This document shows, in pieces, positions 51,000-60,736 of a DNA stretch of 64,000 nt. Position 1 is the stretch's first letter, and each line of letters begins with the position of its first letter. Made by a program: the position numbers and the translations under genes. The notes under the pieces are model-generated. The model did no database searches. It had not been told where the DNA came from and was given only the letters and a program-made list of their open reading frames with translations. The DNA is from Hymenobacter sp. DG25B (lineage in GTDB: Bacteria; Bacteroidota; Bacteroidia; Cytophagales; Hymenobacteraceae). Location of the stretch: contig NZ_CP010054.1 in NCBI RefSeq assembly GCF_000801315.1, positions 2,976,001-3,040,000 of the forward strand, read 5' to 3'.

Positions 51000-51875
51000 T
51001 TATTTATACTGATAAAAACGAACGTAGTCCACCGTCATCTGCTGCGGGAACTGCGTGCCGGCATCGGGGTTGCCATCAAAGTCGCCCCCTATGGCCAGGT
51101 TCAGAATCATGAAGAAGGGATTGTTGAACGGGTATGGCGAGGCATCAGAAGGCGTGAAAGTGTAGTACTGCCTGCCATCCAGGAAGAACCGAATCTGGTC
51201 CTGGCTGCGCACTACGCTGAAAATGTGAAAGTCATCGGCGTAGGTACCGGAAGCCAGTACCTGGTCCGCGCTCGACTTATAGCGGTGGTCGGCAACGCTG
51301 TTGCCGAAGTGCATGGTAGACAGCACCTTGTTAGGCTGACTACCGCGCAGCTCCATAATGTCAATTTCGCCACAAACCGGCCAGCCTACCTGGTCAATAT
51401 TGGAGCCCAGCATCCAGATGGCGGGCCACACGCCTTTGCCTTTTGGCAGCTTGGCGCGCACATCTATGCGGCCAAACGTGAAGCTCTGCTTGCCTTTGGT
51501 AATCAGGCGGGCCGAGGTGTAGGGGTTGGTGCCGCTTTGCTGCTTTTTGGCTTCAATCACCAGATTACCGCCCGTGAGAAAGGCGTTTTCGTTGGAGTTG
51601 GTATAGGCCTGCAGCTCGTTGTTCCCCCAGCCGCCGCCGCCCAGCTCATACGTCCACTTGGTCTGGTCCAGGGCACCGGCCTCAAACTCGTCGCCCCACA
51701 CCAGCTCGGTATACTGCGCGTAGTCGCGGGCTTCGGCATTTACCTCCGTGGGCTTGGGCGTGGGCTTGGGCACTACTTTGGCTTTTTCCTCCGTGCAGGC
51801 CAGGGAAGTCAGGGCCAGCGAAACGCTGGCCCCGATCCATAGTCCCCGCAGGGTAATATTGAATGGTACTGTCAT
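51000..51875 (-). CDS. GH16 endo-beta-glucanase lipoprotein (second copy)
   Basis: 291 residues. Lipobox LTSLAC with Cys27, a Pro/Lys linker (KVVPKPTPKPTE), then the GH16 fold with CGEIDIMEL (Glu170, Asp172, Glu175), VWPAIWMLGS and FFMILNLAIGGDFDG. It differs clearly from the other GH16 in the loops after the catalytic strand (RGSQPNKVL against YVGYRPGVV), so the two probably cut different linkages or chain lengths. The CBM9-like gene starts 13 bp after it. Confidence 0.92.
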   Translation of the reverse strand: MTVPFNITLRGLWIGASVSLALTSLACTEEKAKVVPKPTPKPTEVNAEARDYAQYTELVWGDEFEAGALDQTKWTYELGGGGWGNNELQAYTNSNENAFLTGGNLVIEAKKQQSGTNPYTSARLITKGKQSFTFGRIDVRAKLPKGKGVWPAIWMLGSNIDQVGWPVCGEIDIMELRGSQPNKVLSTMHFGNSVADHRYKSSADQVLASGTYADDFHIFSVVRSQDQIRFFLDGRQYYTFTPSDASPYPFNNPFFMILNLAIGGDFDGNPDAGTQFPQQMTVDYVRFYQYK

Positions 51876-51903
51876 AGGTACTGGGTAAAGGAATGCGGGC
51901 GGG

Positions 51904-53172
51904 TTATTTCGCTACCAGCTTCATTTGGAACACCGTGCCGCTGGGCTTGCCGGCCCGCAGCACCATGTGGGTTTCATCAATGGAGATAATGCGGTACGTC
52001 AGGTCGGGCGCATCGGTCACGCCAATAAAGGTGCCGGGCTTGCTGAACTCAAACTGCGCCAGACCAGCGCCATCGGCGGGGCCGAAGGAGAAATTGGAAG
52101 TGCCCGAGCGCGGCGCCTGGCAGGTGTAGTCGCCGGCCACAAAGGTTTGATCCTTGGCGTTGTAAGTGAATACGTTGGCATCGGAGAAGGTGTACTCGTC
52201 GTCTGACTGGCAGGCAGGCAGCTCGCCGGCTTTCACGCCGGGGAAGTACTGGCTGGGGTTGCCCTCGGTGCCCACAATAATGGGAGCATCCACATCATTC
52301 TGCAGCAGCCAGGTTTTGGAGCTACCGCCCGTGAGCAGCTGCTTCACCATATCCAGCGCCGATAGCTGGGGCATGTAAGTGAGCACCGTGAAGGTGCCAT
52401 CCGGATTTTCGCCGCGCAGCTTCAGGGTAGTTGCGGTGGCTTCCAGAATGTCGTAGGTCTTGTTTTTTACGGAATCAGCCACACCAATAAAGGCACCATT
52501 ACGCTGCAGCACAATCTGGCCGCCGGTGGCGCCGGTGGGCCGGAAAATGAAGTCTGAAGTAGTGGTTTTAGCTGTGCCGCAGGCGCCGTTCACGTACGTG
52601 CCGTCGCCGGCATTGTAGCTGTAGGTAAAGGTGCTGGTAAACGTCACCTCATCATCGGCCTGGCAGGCGGGCAGGCTGCCGGCTGCCGAGGTAGACAACA
52701 CCGTGGTGCCATTGGCGGCCAGCTTGGTAATGGCGCCGGCCTTATCCGTGAGTACCCAGGCGCGGTTGCCGGTGGTGGTGCTGTTGGTGAGGCCTACGAA
52801 AGCAGTATTATCAGAAGCGGAAGGAATAACGACATCCTTCTGCTGCGATACGCCCGTGCCGCCGCGCCCAGCCGTAACCAGCTGCACTTTAAAAGTGCCG
52901 GGGCGCTTGTAAGTGTGCGTCACGTTCTGGCCCGAGACCAGCGGCGAGCCGTCGCCGAAGTCCCACTGGTACAGGAAGGCGTCTTTGCTGTTGTTCTTGA
53001 AGGTGACCACGGAAGGATATTCGGTGGTGTTCACCTCGGCCGTAAAATCGGCGGTAGGCACGGGCCCTTCCAGCTTATAGTCTTCCTTTTCGCAGGAAGC
53101 CAGCAGCAGCGGGGCCGCCACGAGCAGCGCCAGCAGGCGCCGCCCCGTGATATGGTTATAAATCTGAGTCAT
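51904..53172 (-). CDS. PKD-containing surface glycan-binding lipoprotein (SusE-position)
   Basis: 422 residues. Lipobox LLLASC with Cys26 followed by EKED. A PKD domain (about 40-120: YPSVVTFKNNSKDAFLYQWD, FGDGSPL, HTYKRPGTFKVQLV) is followed by two homologous ~140-residue modules, each containing a 'LPACQADDEVTFTSTFTYSYN / LPACQSDDEYTFSDANVFTY'-type motif and an 'RAWVLTDKAG / KTWLLQNDVD' strand. The two modules resemble lipocalin-like domains found next to SusD genes. It lies directly downstream of susD (19 bp), the place usually taken by SusE/SGBP. Expected to bind glucan on the cell surface. Confidence 0.82.
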   Translation of the reverse strand: MTQIYNHITGRRLLALLVAAPLLLASCEKEDYKLEGPVPTADFTAEVNTTEYPSVVTFKNNSKDAFLYQWDFGDGSPLVSGQNVTHTYKRPGTFKVQLVTAGRGGTGVSQQKDVVIPSASDNTAFVGLTNSTTTGNRAWVLTDKAGAITKLAANGTTVLSTSAAGSLPACQADDEVTFTSTFTYSYNAGDGTYVNGACGTAKTTTSDFIFRPTGATGGQIVLQRNGAFIGVADSVKNKTYDILEATATTLKLRGENPDGTFTVLTYMPQLSALDMVKQLLTGGSSKTWLLQNDVDAPIIVGTEGNPSQYFPGVKAGELPACQSDDEYTFSDANVFTYNAKDQTFVAGDYTCQAPRSGTSNFSFGPADGAGLAQFEFSKPGTFIGVTDAPDLTYRIISIDETHMVLRAGKPSGTVFQMKLVAK

Positions 53173-53191
53173 TATGTAGGTCGAATACGGC

Positions 53192-54685
53192 TTAGTAGCC
53201 GGGGTTTTGAGTAAGGTTCGGGTTGGCGTCGCGCTCGGCCTGCGGAATGGGCAGCAGTACGTTAAAGGCTTTCACACCTTTGGCCTGCAGAGCGGGCAGG
53301 GTCAGGAGCTTGCCGGTGCGCTTCAGGTCAAACCAACGGTCATCTTCGAAAGCCAGTTCATACCGACGCTCCCGAATTACGGCATCCTCAAAGTTGGAGG
53401 TATTGGCGGCCGTCAGGTCGTGGGAAGAAGGCGCATCAATAGCCTCCCCAAAAGCGCGGCGGCGCACCATGTTCAGGTACTTAAAGCCATCGGCCGTGGG
53501 GCCCACTGCTTCGGCGTAAATCAGGTACACCTCAGCCAGGCGCAGTACCGGAATGTTGAGCGGCGAATCCCACACGTTGGTGTTCACCTTGCCCACAAAC
53601 CATTTCTTCACATTGTAGCCGTAGGGCGAGCCCACCAGCTGGTCTGGCTGCGCGGCCACGGCGCTACCGGCCGGATACGCGTCGCCGGGCTTCCAGATGG
53701 TCACGTCGCGGCGCTTGTCGCCTTCCTCGTAGCCATCCACAAACTCTTTCTCGGGAATGTTGAAGCCGTAGCCGCCCTGGGGCACCAGGCCCATACCACG
53801 GGGGCCAAAGAACTCATTGCCCACAAAGCCCAGACCATCGAAGGTATATTCGTTCTTACCGTTGATGTACTGCACCTCAAAGATGGACTCTTTGCCGTTC
53901 TCGTTGGCCACTTTAAAGTTGTCGCCGTAGTTGGCCCACAGGCTTTTGCCGCTGCCGTTAATCACTTCCAGCGCCCGCTGGGCGGCGGCGGTTTTGTTGC
54001 CGCGCGTGATATACACTTTGGCCAGCAGGCCGGTGGCCGCCCACTTGGTAGCGCGGCCCAGATCAGCGCCGCTATAGCTTTCCGGCAGGTTACCGATGGC
54101 ATCGGTCAAATCCTTTTCAATCTGCGCATACACCTGCTCGGCGGGCGTGCGCGGAATGTTCACGTCGGCGGGGCTGGTGGGCGGCACAGTTACCAGCGGC
54201 ACATCGCCGTAGGCCCGCACCAGGTCAAAGTAGTACTTGGCCCGCAGGAACTGGGCCTCACCCAGGCAGCGCTTCCGGATACCCTCGTTCATGTTGGCAA
54301 TGCCGGGCACCTTCTGCAAAACCAGGTTAGCGCGCCCAATGCCCACGTAGCAGCCGCCCCACAAGCGGGTGGTCAGCGGGTTGCTGGTGGGGATGTTGAA
54401 GTTATCCAGCTGTTGCTGCTCGGCGCCGTCGCCGCCCCCCCCACCACCGGTGAAGGAGTTGTCCGACATAATGTCGCCGATGCCCCACAGGGCGTAGTTG
54501 TACTGACCGCCGCGGCTCAGCTCGGCGTAAGCCGCATTCACGGCCAGAATAGCGTCGGTTTCAGTCTGGTAAAAATTTTCCGTGGTAACCTGGTCGCGCG
54601 GCGACTCATCCAGGAAGCTCTCGCCGCAGCCCGCCAGCATGCCTGCCAGCAACATTGCGCCAAGTACGTTTTTAGAAGTATTCAT
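53192..54685 (-). CDS. SusD/RagB-family glycan-binding lipoprotein
   Basis: 497 residues. Lipobox MLLAGMLAGCGESFLDESP (Cys20), TPR-like SusD fold with TENFYQTETDAILAVNAAYA, GRANLVLQKVPGI, CLGEAQFLRAKYYFDLVRAYGDVPLVT, and the C-terminal RLAEVYLIYAEAVG and ERRYELAFEDDRWFDLKRTG blocks that are diagnostic. It forms the lid over the SusC transporter and hands oligosaccharide to it. It is separated from susC by a 9-bp-stem hairpin (54711-54730). Confidence 0.95.
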   Translation of the reverse strand: MNTSKNVLGAMLLAGMLAGCGESFLDESPRDQVTTENFYQTETDAILAVNAAYAELSRGGQYNYALWGIGDIMSDNSFTGGGGGGDGAEQQQLDNFNIPTSNPLTTRLWGGCYVGIGRANLVLQKVPGIANMNEGIRKRCLGEAQFLRAKYYFDLVRAYGDVPLVTVPPTSPADVNIPRTPAEQVYAQIEKDLTDAIGNLPESYSGADLGRATKWAATGLLAKVYITRGNKTAAAQRALEVINGSGKSLWANYGDNFKVANENGKESIFEVQYINGKNEYTFDGLGFVGNEFFGPRGMGLVPQGGYGFNIPEKEFVDGYEEGDKRRDVTIWKPGDAYPAGSAVAAQPDQLVGSPYGYNVKKWFVGKVNTNVWDSPLNIPVLRLAEVYLIYAEAVGPTADGFKYLNMVRRRAFGEAIDAPSSHDLTAANTSNFEDAVIRERRYELAFEDDRWFDLKRTGKLLTLPALQAKGVKAFNVLLPIPQAERDANPNLTQNPGY

Positions 54686-54710
54686 CAGGGTGATTTTTGA
54701 GGGGAGTGCG

Positions 54711-54730
54711 CCGCCTGCCGGGGCAGGCGG
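54711..54730 (-). promoter_or_regulatory. Hairpin between susC and susD
   Basis: CCGCCTGCC / GGCAGGCGG, perfect 9-bp stem, loop GG, 25 bp upstream of the susD start. No T-run on the minus strand, so it is likely a partial terminator or an mRNA stability element that sets the susC:susD ratio. Confidence 0.55.
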
Positions 54731-54746
54731 CCCAGATTGGGAAAGG

Positions 54747-57700
54747 TTAGAAACCGATGTTCAGACCGGCCAGCAACACGCGCGACTGAGGATAAATGCC
54801 CCGGTCAACACCTGCCTGCCCCAGCTCCGGATCAAAGCCCGTGTACTTGGTCAGCGTCAGCAGGTTCTGGGCCGATACGTACACCCGCATCTGCTGGGAA
54901 GCAATACGGCTGAGCACCGTTTTGGGCAGGTTGTAGCCCAGCGTCAGCGTTTTAATGCGCAGGTAAGAGCCATCTTCGATGAAGTAGCTGCTCACGCGCA
55001 GGTTCTGGTTGGGGTCGCCGGCAATGGCGCGGGGCACATCATTGCTGGTGCCCTCGCCCGTCCAGCGGCCCAGCACGCGGGTGCTGGAGTTACCGTTGCT
55101 GTACAGGCCACCTTCGGTGTAGAAGCGGTTCAGGTTGTAGATGTCGTTACCCTGCGCGCCCTGAATGAACAGGTTCAAATCGAAGCCCTTAAAGGTCAGC
55201 GTGTTGTTCAGGCCGTAAGTAAAGTCCGGGTTGGGGTTGCCGATGAAGGTACGGTCAGCATCGTTGATAATGCCATCCGGCACACCGTCCGGGCCGCTGA
55301 TGTCCTTGAAGCGGATGTCGCCGGGGGCGGCACCGTTCTGCGTAGCGTGGCCTTTTACGTCTTCCTGGTTCTGGAACAGGCCATCGGCCACGTAGCCATA
55401 GAAGGAGCCGAAGGGCTGGCCTACATCATAGCGCACAATGGGGGAGCCCAGGCGGTTGTTGAGGCCGTTGAACGGAATAGCCACGCCCAGGTCTTCAATG
55501 TTGCTCTGGTAGGTAGAGAATATCAGGGAGCTGGTCCAGGTCAGGCCGGTTTCGCCCCCGTTGAAGTTGCGGGTGGTGATGGACACGTCCAGGCCTTTGT
55601 TTACGGCCGAAATGGCGTTGGTAGGCACCGACTCATACGTACCCGATACCAAAGAAGGCGGCACGGAGCTGATCAGGTTCGGCGACTTGCGGCGGTATAC
55701 GTCGATGCTGGTTTCTACGCGGTTATCCCACAGGCCCAGGTCTACGCCCAGGTTGGTCTGCTCGTTGTTTTCCCACTTCAGCTGCGTGTTCTGCTGGCGC
55801 GTTGGGGCAGCACCCGCCACTACGGTTCCGTCGGGACCAAATACATAAGTAATGCCCGAGTTGATGCCCGCCAGATAAGCAAACTGACCGGCGTTCAGGG
55901 GGTTACCTACGCGGCCCCAGCCCGCACGCAGCTTCAGGTTGCTGATGGTGCGGATATCCTTCACGAAATCCTCTTCTGACAGTCTCCAGCCAGCTGAAAC
56001 GCCGGGGAACCAGCCAAATTTCTCACCCAGCGCAAACGCCGAAGAACCATCGCGGCGCAGCGTAGCCGACAGCAGGTACTTGCCGGCGTAGTCGTAGTTG
56101 GCCCGGCCAAAGTAGCTGGCCAGGCGGTTCTGGCTGCTGGTGCCGCCGTTGCCCAAGGCCGCATTAATGGGGCCGTTGTTGATTTGCTGCAGCGTATTGT
56201 TGAGGTAGCCGGAGCGGCCCGCCGACAGCGTGCTGTAGTTGAACTCCTGCGCCGACTGGCCCAAGAGCAGCGTTACCTGATGCTTATCGGCAAACAGCCG
56301 GTCATAGGTAAGCGTGTTTTCAATCAGGTAGCTGGGGTTGTAGTTGTTGTAAGCCGCAGCGCCGGCCACCGAGTAGCGGGGCGAGTTAGCGCCTGCCGAA
56401 GGCGTGAAGGCATTGTAGTTGTCGAAAACCAGGTCGGCGCCCACGTTGGTGCGGAAACGCAGGCCTTTCAGCGGCTCCAGCTCAGCAAAGAAGGTAGTGA
56501 GGGCGCGGTTGCGCACAAACTTCGACTTGGTAATCAGGGACTGCATCACTGGGTTAGGCTCCACGTAGTTGTCGGCCGTGGCCGTGGGCTCATACCAGGT
56601 GCCATTCTCGTTGTACACCGGAATGGTAGGCGGAGCCTGCAGCACATTGCTGAGCACGCCAAACTCGCTGCCGCCGGTATCTACCTGCCGGTCGGTGAGG
56701 TGCGTCAGAGACAGGCTGTTGCCGATTTTCAGAATCTTGTTCAGCTGCACATCCCCGTTCACGCGCAGCGTAAACCGGTCGAAGTGGGAGCCGTTCAGCG
56801 TACCATCCTGCTTGAAATAGCCACCCGCTACGGAGTAGCGCGCCTTCTCGCTGCCACCCGAAGCCGACAGGTTGTAGCTCTGGATAGCCGCTTTGCGGAA
56901 CACCTGATCCTGCCAGTCGGTGCCTTCGCCCAGAGCCTGCGGGTTGCGCAGGGCCGGCAGCGTGGCGTCGCCTTTGGCCAGGCGGCTTTCATTGTTGATA
57001 ACGGCATACTCCTCGGCGTTCAGCAAATCCAGCTTGCGCCAAACTTCCTGCACGCCCCGGTACACATCCAGGTTTACATTAGAGGTACCGGCCTTGCCGC
57101 GCTTGGTGGTGATGATAACCACGCCGTTGGCAGCCCGCAGACCATAGATAGCCGTGGCCGACGCATCCTTCAGCACATCAATGCTCTCGATGTCGTTGGG
57201 GTTGATGGCGTTCAGCTGGTTCTCAATGCTGTTGCCGTTGGCGTCGCTGGAAGGCAGCGGATAGCCATCAATGACATACAGCGGCGAGTTGTTGCCGGCC
57301 GAGGTAATACCGCGCACCCGAACCGACGTACCGCCGGCTCCCCCGGGGGCGCCGGAGTTCTGGGTAACCGTAACGCCGGCCGCGCGGCCCTGCAGGGCCT
57401 GCGTGGGGTCAGCTACGGGCTGCGAGGCAATGTCTTTTCCGGAAATGGAAGAAACGGCACCCGTAACCGTGGCGCGCTCCTGCGTGCCGTAACCCACTAC
57501 CACTACTTCATTCAGGGCCTGCGTGTCTTCCTGCAAAGTCACATTCAGGCTGGTGGTAGCGCCCATAACGGGCACCTCCCGGCGCTGAAACCCTACGTAA
57601 CTCAGCACCAGCGTGCTGCCCTCGGGGACAGAAATGGAATAATTACCGTTGGCATCGGTGGAGGTGCCGCGGGTGGTGCCTTTCACAACTACCGTTACGC

Positions 57701-57896
57701 CGGGCAACCCGTCGCCGTTAGGCTGGGTTACGCGTCCGGCCACGGTCACATCGGCCGCCGATGCCTGCACCAGCGCCATTGGGCTTAGGCTGGCAGGTAG
57801 TGCGGCCTTGGCCGGCACTACCAGGGTGGGCCACCCGCAGGCGGCCACCAGAGCGGCTCGCCGGAGCAGCAGATAAGAAGTAGAGGGTTGGGACAT
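54747..57896 (-). CDS. SusC/RagA-family TonB-linked outer-membrane transporter
   Basis: 1049 residues. Signal region, then CarboxypepD_reg-like domain (about 50-125: TVAGRVTQPNGDGLPGVTVV), then the plug with the SusC signature LNEVVVVGYGTQERATVTGAVS, TQALQGRAAGVTVTQNSGAPGG and NDIESIDVLKDASATAIYG, and a 22-strand barrel ending GVDRGIYPQSRVLLAGLNIGF. It imports oligosaccharides with energy from TonB. GH3 (77 bp upstream) and susD frame it. Substrate inferred from the locus: beta-glucan oligomers. Confidence 0.95.
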   Translation of the reverse strand: MSQPSTSYLLLRRAALVAACGWPTLVVPAKAALPASLSPMALVQASAADVTVAGRVTQPNGDGLPGVTVVVKGTTRGTSTDANGNYSISVPEGSTLVLSYVGFQRREVPVMGATTSLNVTLQEDTQALNEVVVVGYGTQERATVTGAVSSISGKDIASQPVADPTQALQGRAAGVTVTQNSGAPGGAGGTSVRVRGITSAGNNSPLYVIDGYPLPSSDANGNSIENQLNAINPNDIESIDVLKDASATAIYGLRAANGVVIITTKRGKAGTSNVNLDVYRGVQEVWRKLDLLNAEEYAVINNESRLAKGDATLPALRNPQALGEGTDWQDQVFRKAAIQSYNLSASGGSEKARYSVAGGYFKQDGTLNGSHFDRFTLRVNGDVQLNKILKIGNSLSLTHLTDRQVDTGGSEFGVLSNVLQAPPTIPVYNENGTWYEPTATADNYVEPNPVMQSLITKSKFVRNRALTTFFAELEPLKGLRFRTNVGADLVFDNYNAFTPSAGANSPRYSVAGAAAYNNYNPSYLIENTLTYDRLFADKHQVTLLLGQSAQEFNYSTLSAGRSGYLNNTLQQINNGPINAALGNGGTSSQNRLASYFGRANYDYAGKYLLSATLRRDGSSAFALGEKFGWFPGVSAGWRLSEEDFVKDIRTISNLKLRAGWGRVGNPLNAGQFAYLAGINSGITYVFGPDGTVVAGAAPTRQQNTQLKWENNEQTNLGVDLGLWDNRVETSIDVYRRKSPNLISSVPPSLVSGTYESVPTNAISAVNKGLDVSITTRNFNGGETGLTWTSSLIFSTYQSNIEDLGVAIPFNGLNNRLGSPIVRYDVGQPFGSFYGYVADGLFQNQEDVKGHATQNGAAPGDIRFKDISGPDGVPDGIINDADRTFIGNPNPDFTYGLNNTLTFKGFDLNLFIQGAQGNDIYNLNRFYTEGGLYSNGNSSTRVLGRWTGEGTSNDVPRAIAGDPNQNLRVSSYFIEDGSYLRIKTLTLGYNLPKTVLSRIASQQMRVYVSAQNLLTLTKYTGFDPELGQAGVDRGIYPQSRVLLAGLNIGF

Positions 57897-57973
57897 TTAC
57901 GTGGGTTTGGGATTGGTAAGGGAAAATCAAAAAAACAAGCATGCCGGTCGGGGCCGGGCAGCACTTGGAAGTG

Positions 57974-60454
57974 CTAGTTAGCCGTGGAGCCGGCCCGGGG
58001 AACCGGGCCCGCCGGAGCGGAAGCGCGGGCGGCGGGCTCTGTGTAGCGAAAGCGGGCCGTCTGGTCGCCTACGCGCAAAGTGAAGTAGCCATTTTCCAGT
58101 TGGGGGCGGCCCTGCGCATCGGGGTAGCTCAGGTGCTGTATGGGGTTGATGATAAAGCTCATTTCCCGGCTCTGTCCAGGTGTAAACTCCTGCTTGTCAA
58201 AATGTTTTAGCAGCTTCACCGGGCGGGTGATGCGGCCCACCTCATCCGTCAGAAACCAGAGCACGGCTTCCTTACCGGGCATCGTGCCTGTATTGGTTAC
58301 CGTCACTTGGGCTCGGATGGTACCGGTTGCGCTAATCAGCGTATCGGAGAGCTGCAGGTTGCTGTACTGGTAGGTGGTATAGCTCAGGCCCTGGCCAAAC
58401 TCCGTGAGCATGGCGGCCTGGTACTTAGGCCCCCGGTTTTCAAAGCCGGCGCCAAAGTCACTCAGCTCCAGGCTATTCTCGTTGTTGTCGTGGTGGTAGT
58501 TGGAGATGTGACCGGCAAACTGCGGATAGGTGAAGGGCAGCTTGCCGCTGAAATTGGCCCGGCCACTCAGCAGCGCGGCCAGAGCCTCGCCCCCACCAAA
58601 GCCCGGAAGCCCGCCCCACACAATGGCCCGCGCCTTTTCGGCCACCGGCCGAATGATGCTGGGACGGCCACCGATAACCACCAATATGGTGGGACGGCCG
58701 CTGGCCTGGGTGGTTTGCACCAGCTGTATCTGATCTTCGGGCAGGGTTAGGTCGCTGGTGTTGCCCAGGCCCTCGGTGTAGGGTTTCTCGCCAATGGCTA
58801 CTACTACGGCATCGGCGCGGCGGGCCGCCGCCGCAATGCCCGCCAGTTGCAGCTGGCCTTTGGCATTGCGGTACGGTACCATTTCCACCTTTGCACTCGG
58901 ATATTCACGCTGCAGGGCGCCCACAATCGTTTGCACCTCGCGCGGGTATTCACTTTCGGGGCGCCCCTGCCAGGCCAGCGTCCAGCCACCAGCCAGGTTG
59001 GCGCGGGAATCAGCGGAAGGGCCTACTACCAGCAGGCGCTTCACTTTTTCCTTGCTTAAGGGCAGCGTATTCTGCTCGTTTTTGAGCAACACAAACGTTT
59101 CCGTAGCCGCAGCAACGGCTTGTTGCTTGAGGGCGGGGTCGCCGATACGATTGAGGCGGTCGGCGCGGGGCATGGGGTTTTCAAACAAGCCCAAATCATC
59201 CTTCAGCTGCAGTACACGGCCGGCCGAGAGGTTGATGCGCTCCTCCGTCAGGCGTCCTTCCTGCACCAGCTCTTTTACCAGGCGGCAGAAGGTAGTAGTA
59301 TAGGGCGTCATGGCCATATCCACGCCAGCATCTACGGCCATAAAGGTGGCTTCCTTCTCATTGGCGGCTACTTTCTGTATCCGCACCAGCCGGATAATGT
59401 CTTCCCAGTCGGTAACGGCTACGCCCTTAAAGCCCATTTGCGTGCGCAGCAAGTCAGTAAGGATGGCTTTGGAAGCATGCACCGGCTCGCCATTGATTTC
59501 GCCGGAGTTAATCATGATGGTTTTCAGTTCGGCATCCATAGCGGCCTGAAACGAAGGGCGGAAAAACTCCTGCAGGCGCTGGTCGGAAATCATGGCGTTG
59601 GTCCGGTCCCAGCCATTGCGCGGATCGGAGTAGCCCAGGAAGTGCTTGCCGCAGGCCCCTACTTTATAGGGGAGGATTTCCTTGTTTTCCTGCAGCTCCC
59701 GCACAAAGGCTGCGCCCATAGCAGAAGCCACTAAGGGGTCTTCGCCGTAGGTTTCGTAGAAACGCGGCCAGTAAGCATTCACGCCCAAATCCAGCACCGG
59801 CGCAAACACCCAGTGGTGGCCCAGGTCGGCGGACTCCAGCACCGTGGCGCGGGCCGTTTGCCGGGCCAGTTCAGGGTTGAAAGATGCGCCCAGGTTGAGG
59901 TTGTGCGGGAAGATGGCGGTGCCGGCTACGTAGCTGGCCCCGTGCATATGATCGATACCGTAGATAATGGGAATGTGCAGGCGCGACTCCCGCATGGCTA
60001 TCCGCTGCAGGGCTGCAGAATAGGCCAGCCACTGCCGGGCCGGTACTGCTTCCCCGTTCAGGAAAGAGCCAATATGAAACTGCCGGACCAGCGCCGTTAC
60101 CTTGGCCGAATCCAGCACCACATCCCGCTGCACCCCGGTAGTATTAATAACCGTGTTGGCAAGCTGGGTCATCTGCCCAATTTTCTCCTCCAGCGTCATC
60201 TGACTCAGCAGTTGCTGCACGCGGGGGCTCCATTGAGGAGCAGCGGCCGGAGTGTTCACGGAAGCAGTAGCTGAGCTGGGTATAGCGGTAGCAGTAGCCG
60301 GAACGGCGGGCCGCTGGCATGCCCACAACCCGCCGGTGCAAAGTGCCACGGCGAGTAGATACCGGGAAGAGGTGTGCAGGTGGGAGCGGACGCCCGACGA
60401 AAGCCGGCGGCTACTCCAAAGCACTGACTTGTGGGGAGTCAAGGAAGGCTTCAT
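57974..60454 (-). CDS. GH3 beta-glucosidase lipoprotein (BglX-like)
   Basis: 826 residues from the first ATG (60454). The lipobox region GGLWAC precedes the (beta/alpha)8 domain with NAYWPRFYETYGEDP, VGACGKHFLGYSD and nucleophile Asp349 in GVAVTDWEDI. The second alpha/beta domain carries VVAIGEKPYTEGLGNTSDLTLPE and the C-terminal fibronectin-like domain ends near the conserved RGPKYQAAMLTEFGQGLSYTTY stretch and LENGYFTLRVGD. It hydrolyses terminal beta-glucosyl units of imported oligomers in the periplasm. A perfect -7 box TATATTTG lies 16 bp upstream. Confidence 0.94.
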   Translation of the reverse strand: MKPSLTPHKSVLWSSRRLSSGVRSHLHTSSRYLLAVALCTGGLWACQRPAVPATATAIPSSATASVNTPAAAPQWSPRVQQLLSQMTLEEKIGQMTQLANTVINTTGVQRDVVLDSAKVTALVRQFHIGSFLNGEAVPARQWLAYSAALQRIAMRESRLHIPIIYGIDHMHGASYVAGTAIFPHNLNLGASFNPELARQTARATVLESADLGHHWVFAPVLDLGVNAYWPRFYETYGEDPLVASAMGAAFVRELQENKEILPYKVGACGKHFLGYSDPRNGWDRTNAMISDQRLQEFFRPSFQAAMDAELKTIMINSGEINGEPVHASKAILTDLLRTQMGFKGVAVTDWEDIIRLVRIQKVAANEKEATFMAVDAGVDMAMTPYTTTFCRLVKELVQEGRLTEERINLSAGRVLQLKDDLGLFENPMPRADRLNRIGDPALKQQAVAAATETFVLLKNEQNTLPLSKEKVKRLLVVGPSADSRANLAGGWTLAWQGRPESEYPREVQTIVGALQREYPSAKVEMVPYRNAKGQLQLAGIAAAARRADAVVVAIGEKPYTEGLGNTSDLTLPEDQIQLVQTTQASGRPTILVVIGGRPSIIRPVAEKARAIVWGGLPGFGGGEALAALLSGRANFSGKLPFTYPQFAGHISNYHHDNNENSLELSDFGAGFENRGPKYQAAMLTEFGQGLSYTTYQYSNLQLSDTLISATGTIRAQVTVTNTGTMPGKEAVLWFLTDEVGRITRPVKLLKHFDKQEFTPGQSREMSFIINPIQHLSYPDAQGRPQLENGYFTLRVGDQTARFRYTEPAARASAPAGPVPRAGSTAN

Positions 60455-60470
60455 AGATAGGTGGGATGAC

Positions 60471-60478
60471 CAAATATA
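60471..60478 (-). promoter_or_regulatory. -7 box TATATTTG of the GH3 gene
   Basis: Perfect TAnnTTTG on the minus strand, with a TTG about 21 bp upstream as a possible -33 element. It starts the GH3-susC-susD transcript independently of the regulator gene. Confidence 0.55.
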
Positions 60479-60502
60479 CCAGAGCTTGTTGGGCAAATGC
60501 AA

Positions 60503-60736
60503 GCCCTAAAACCTTCTAATCAAGCCAGAAACAGGGTTTTTTAGTTTACATCACAAAAAATCGTTACGCTTATATCACACGCTTACTTACCCATTTTTTC
60601 GTTTAAATGACGCGTTAGCTGCGTTTCCTGGCTAAAGGCAGCACGGCTAAAAAACAATCAAAAAAAGTCGGCAATTGCCCAAATTTTTAATGTTTTATTC
60701 TCGCACAGTCCTAAGCAGCACAGTCTTCGTTCTTTT
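60503..60736. other. AT-rich control region between regulator and GH3
   Basis: 234 bp with no gene, much richer in A/T than its surroundings, with A-runs and T-runs (such as CATTTTTTCG). It contains a direct repeat ATCACA at 60550-60555 and 60574-60579, 24 bp apart, a candidate operator. It lies upstream of the GH3-susCD genes. Confidence 0.45.

Noticed and set aside
53207..54700. 497-codon open frame antisense to susD
   Set aside because: Shadow of the SusD gene; no recognisable domains, while the minus-strand frame has full SusD/RagB signatures.
56184..57788. 534-codon open frame antisense to susC
   Set aside because: Shadow of the SusC gene; composition is typical of reverse-complement GC-rich coding DNA.
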